From: Patescibacteria group bacterium
Lineage (GTDB): Bacteria > Patescibacteriota > Patescibacteriia > UBA9934
Direction: 5' to 3'
Assembly (NCBI GenBank): GCA_030916555.1
Contig: JAUPWK010000006.1
Location: 1 to 15,211, forward strand
Length of the DNA stretch: 15,211 nucleotides
The position numbers and the translations under genes are program-made. Positions 14,035 to 15,211 of this stretch are shown piece after piece (within the stretch, counting starts at the first letter, position 1; each line of letters opens with the position of its first letter). The notes under the pieces are model-generated. The model was given only the letters and a program-made list of their open reading frames with translations. It had not been told where the DNA came from and made no database searches.

Positions 14035-14739
14035 ATGCGTACCGCTCGTTTTTTTGTTCCGGCTGAATGGATTGCAAAATCTGCCGAAGCCTTCTGTATC
14101 CCGGCTAGCGCGCTCCATAAACAGATTACCACCGTCCTTCGCATGAAAGTCGCTGACCCCATCAGCCTCATGGTTGGTGATGGCGAAGAACTAGAGGGTC
14201 ACATTACAGAAATTACCAAGTCCGCAGTCATGGGAGTAATTGTGCGCTCAAAAATCAGTAAGCCTGTTCTGCCTGAAATTACGGTCTGTGCAGCCATGAC
14301 CAAACGCGACACTTTTGAGTGGACCTTGCAGAAATGCACAGAGCTCGGGGCAGTAAAATTCATCCCCCTCCTCACCGATCGCGTCATTAAGCGCCCAAAG
14401 GATACGCCAAAACGTTGGCTTGAAATTGTAAAAGAAGCCGCTGAACAATCCGGTCGCACCACGCTCCCCACCCTCACCGAGCCTCTCAAACTAGGTGAGG
14501 CCATGGCCTACACTGAAAAGTGTACTCGTATTTTTTTCCATGAAACCGGTGGTACCAAACTGCCAAAATTGCACGCAAGCAGCTGCATCGCCTTGTTCGT
14601 AGGCCCAGAAGGCGGCTTCACCGACCAAGAAATCGCGCTTGCAAACAGCGCCAAAGCGCACATCGTCACCCTTGGTAATCTTGTCCTCCGCGCCGAAACC
14701 GCCGCCATCGTCGGTACTACACTTTTACGTTTTTCTTAA
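14035..14739 (+). CDS. rsmE: 16S rRNA m3U1498 methyltransferase RsmE
   Basis: RsmE methylates N3 of U1498 in 16S rRNA in the assembled small subunit. The 234-residue product has the normal length. The N-terminal PUA-like domain is about 1-75. The SPOUT methyltransferase domain carries QKCTELGAVKFIPL (99-112), KEAAEQSGR (133-141), FVGPEGGFTDQEI (188-200) and LGNLVLRAETAA (213-224), matching the family motifs for the SAM-binding trefoil knot; the common form is LGxRILRxETA, so Val replaces Ile here. No Shine-Dalgarno sequence precedes the ATG; only AGG about 14 bases upstream. It has its own promoter in a repeat-rich gap. Confidence 0.95.
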   Translation: MRTARFFVPAEWIAKSAEAFCIPASALHKQITTVLRMKVADPISLMVGDGEELEGHITEITKSAVMGVIVRSKISKPVLPEITVCAAMTKRDTFEWTLQKCTELGAVKFIPLLTDRVIKRPKDTPKRWLEIVKEAAEQSGRTTLPTLTEPLKLGEAMAYTEKCTRIFFHETGGTKLPKLHASSCIALFVGPEGGFTDQEIALANSAKAHIVTLGNLVLRAETAAIVGTTLLRFS

Positions 14740-14764
14740 TAATTTAAGGTTTTTTCCTACTAAA

Positions 14765-14788
14765 AGCATTGACAAATGCTCATTTTTT
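14765..14788 (+). terminator. rsmE intrinsic terminator, fused with the next promoter
   Basis: AGCATT (14765-14770), loop GACA and AATGCT (14775-14780) form a perfect six-pair hairpin followed by CATTTTTTT. The stem is weak but the T tract is good. The -35 box TTGACA of the next gene spans the last two stem bases and the loop. Confidence 0.65.
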
Positions 14789-14797
14789 TGCTATAAA
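14769..14797 (+). promoter_or_regulatory. Strong promoter of the TraR/DksA-like gene
   Basis: A perfect TTGACA (14769-14774), a 17-base spacer and TATAAA (14792-14797). The predicted start is near 14802-14804, so the mRNA begins with the hairpin CTCCA-AAC-TGGAG (14802-14814). The ribosome binding site GGAG (14811-14814) is the 3' arm of that hairpin, 6 bases before the ATG. Confidence 0.85.
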
Positions 14798-14820
14798 TAG
14801 ACTCCAAACTGGAGCCAACC

Positions 14821-15093
14821 ATGCTCGATCTTGAAGCGATCAAGGCCGAAATCATGGCCAAACTTCACCGGTATACCGTAGAGTGGCCGGGGCAACCGGA
14901 ACCACCCGCGCACCTCGCTCTCAAGCAAGGCGAGCCGGTCAGGTACCTCCGGCGAGCACTGGATAAACTGAGCGCCGGTACGTACGGCCTCTGCGACAAC
15001 TGCGGTGAGGTCATCGACGCCGAAAGGCTTCGGGTTGTGATCGCGGCTTGCCGCTGTCGTGCATGCCAGATCGAACACGATACCAACACCTAA
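14821..15093 (+). CDS. TraR/DksA-family C4 zinc-finger protein, third GC-rich orphan gene
   Basis: The 90-residue product ends in a zinc finger of the DksA/TraR type: GTYGLCDNCGEVIDAERL (53-70) then IAACRCRACQ (74-83), with ligands C58, C61, C79 and C82; C77 is an extra Cys. Family members enter the RNA polymerase secondary channel and modulate initiation with or without ppGpp. DksA is about 150 residues with a long coiled coil tipped by two Asp; this protein is short like TraR (about 73 residues), and its N-terminal part (LDLEAIKAEIMAKLHRYTVEW) can form one helix only. Whether it acts on polymerase is therefore open. The composition is GC-rich (37 of 60 at 14941-15000). It has its own promoter, ribosome binding site and two-tier terminator, like the other two orphans. 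Confidence 0.9.
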   Translation: MLDLEAIKAEIMAKLHRYTVEWPGQPEPPAHLALKQGEPVRYLRRALDKLSAGTYGLCDNCGEVIDAERLRVVIAACRCRACQIEHDTNT

Positions 15094-15130
15094 CACCCAA
15101 CTCACCACGTGAGGCGGGTGTTCTTTATTT
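15092..15130 (+). terminator. Two-tier intrinsic terminator of the TraR/DksA-like gene
   Basis: The outer stem AACACCC (15092-15098) pairs with GGGTGTT (15116-15122), and the inner stem CTCAC (15101-15105) pairs with GTGAG (15109-15113). The tail is CTTTATTT. The left arm overlaps the TAA stop codon. The layout matches the terminator at 2307-2359. Confidence 0.85.
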
Positions 15131-15180
15131 ACGCCGCCCTACGGTCTGCACCGTGTTTCGGGAAAGAGAAGGCACGATAG

Positions 15181-15211
15181 ATGAACAAAGGCTTTTTTGG
15201 CCCCAGCTGCC
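15181..15211 (+). CDS. Possible start of a further gene (cut by window edge)
   Basis: An ATG at 15181 opens a frame reading MNKGFFGPSC up to the edge. AGAAGG lies about 8 bases upstream and the position after a terminator is right for a new gene. Only ten codons are visible, so product and even reality are unproven. Confidence 0.3.
   Translation, partial: MNKGFFGPSC

Noticed and set aside
1..15211. CRISPR arrays, rRNA and tRNA genes, phage or defence genes
   Set aside because: I read both strands for regular repeats, tRNA T-loop motifs and typical proteins of these systems and found none.

Overview
The window looks like chromosomal DNA of a bacterium with a small, compact genome, most likely a member of the Candidate Phyla Radiation (Patescibacteria). 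This is an inference. It rests on the density of housekeeping genes with very short gaps, several small proteins that I cannot assign, a metallo-beta-lactamase-like protein without its metal ligands, a lone type IV pilus ATPase, and the general lack of Shine-Dalgarno sequences before the housekeeping genes. Reading frames behave as under the standard code or code 11; no internal UGA needs to be read as an amino acid.

Layout, left to right. (1) 1-1220, minus strand: rpmF (bL32), a long hairpin terminator, then nusB and rnc (RNase III, cut by the window edge). (2) 1313-2359, plus strand: a free-standing GC-rich gene of unknown function with its own promoter, strong ribosome binding site and two-tier terminator; its best start codon is a rare ATC. 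(3) 2371-6596, minus strand: a four-gene unit made of a helical protein, a degenerate MBL-fold protein, a one-pass membrane protein and gyrA. (4) 6731-7678, minus strand: a second GC-rich orphan gene with a TTG start, a long structured leader and a structured 3' region. (5) 7703-10934, plus strand: rpsA (four S1 domains) and ftsH, each closed by a clear intrinsic terminator. (6) 10940-13864, plus strand: a multi-pass membrane protein and pilB/gspE. (7) 13865-14739: a repeat-rich control region followed by rsmE. (8) 14769-15130: a third GC-rich orphan, a TraR/DksA-type zinc-finger protein, then the first bases of a possible further gene.

The window is mostly core information processing: 23S/16S rRNA maturation and antitermination (rnc, nusB), ribosome parts and modification (rpmF, rpsA, rsmE), DNA topology (gyrA) and membrane protein quality control (ftsH). 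Set among these are three genes that differ from their neighbours in base composition, start signals and terminator form. They are the most unusual part of the window, together with the nested repeats before rsmE, several promoters that sit 6-9 bases before an ATG (likely leaderless mRNAs), a GyrA quinolone pocket with bulky residues, and promoters that overlap terminators.
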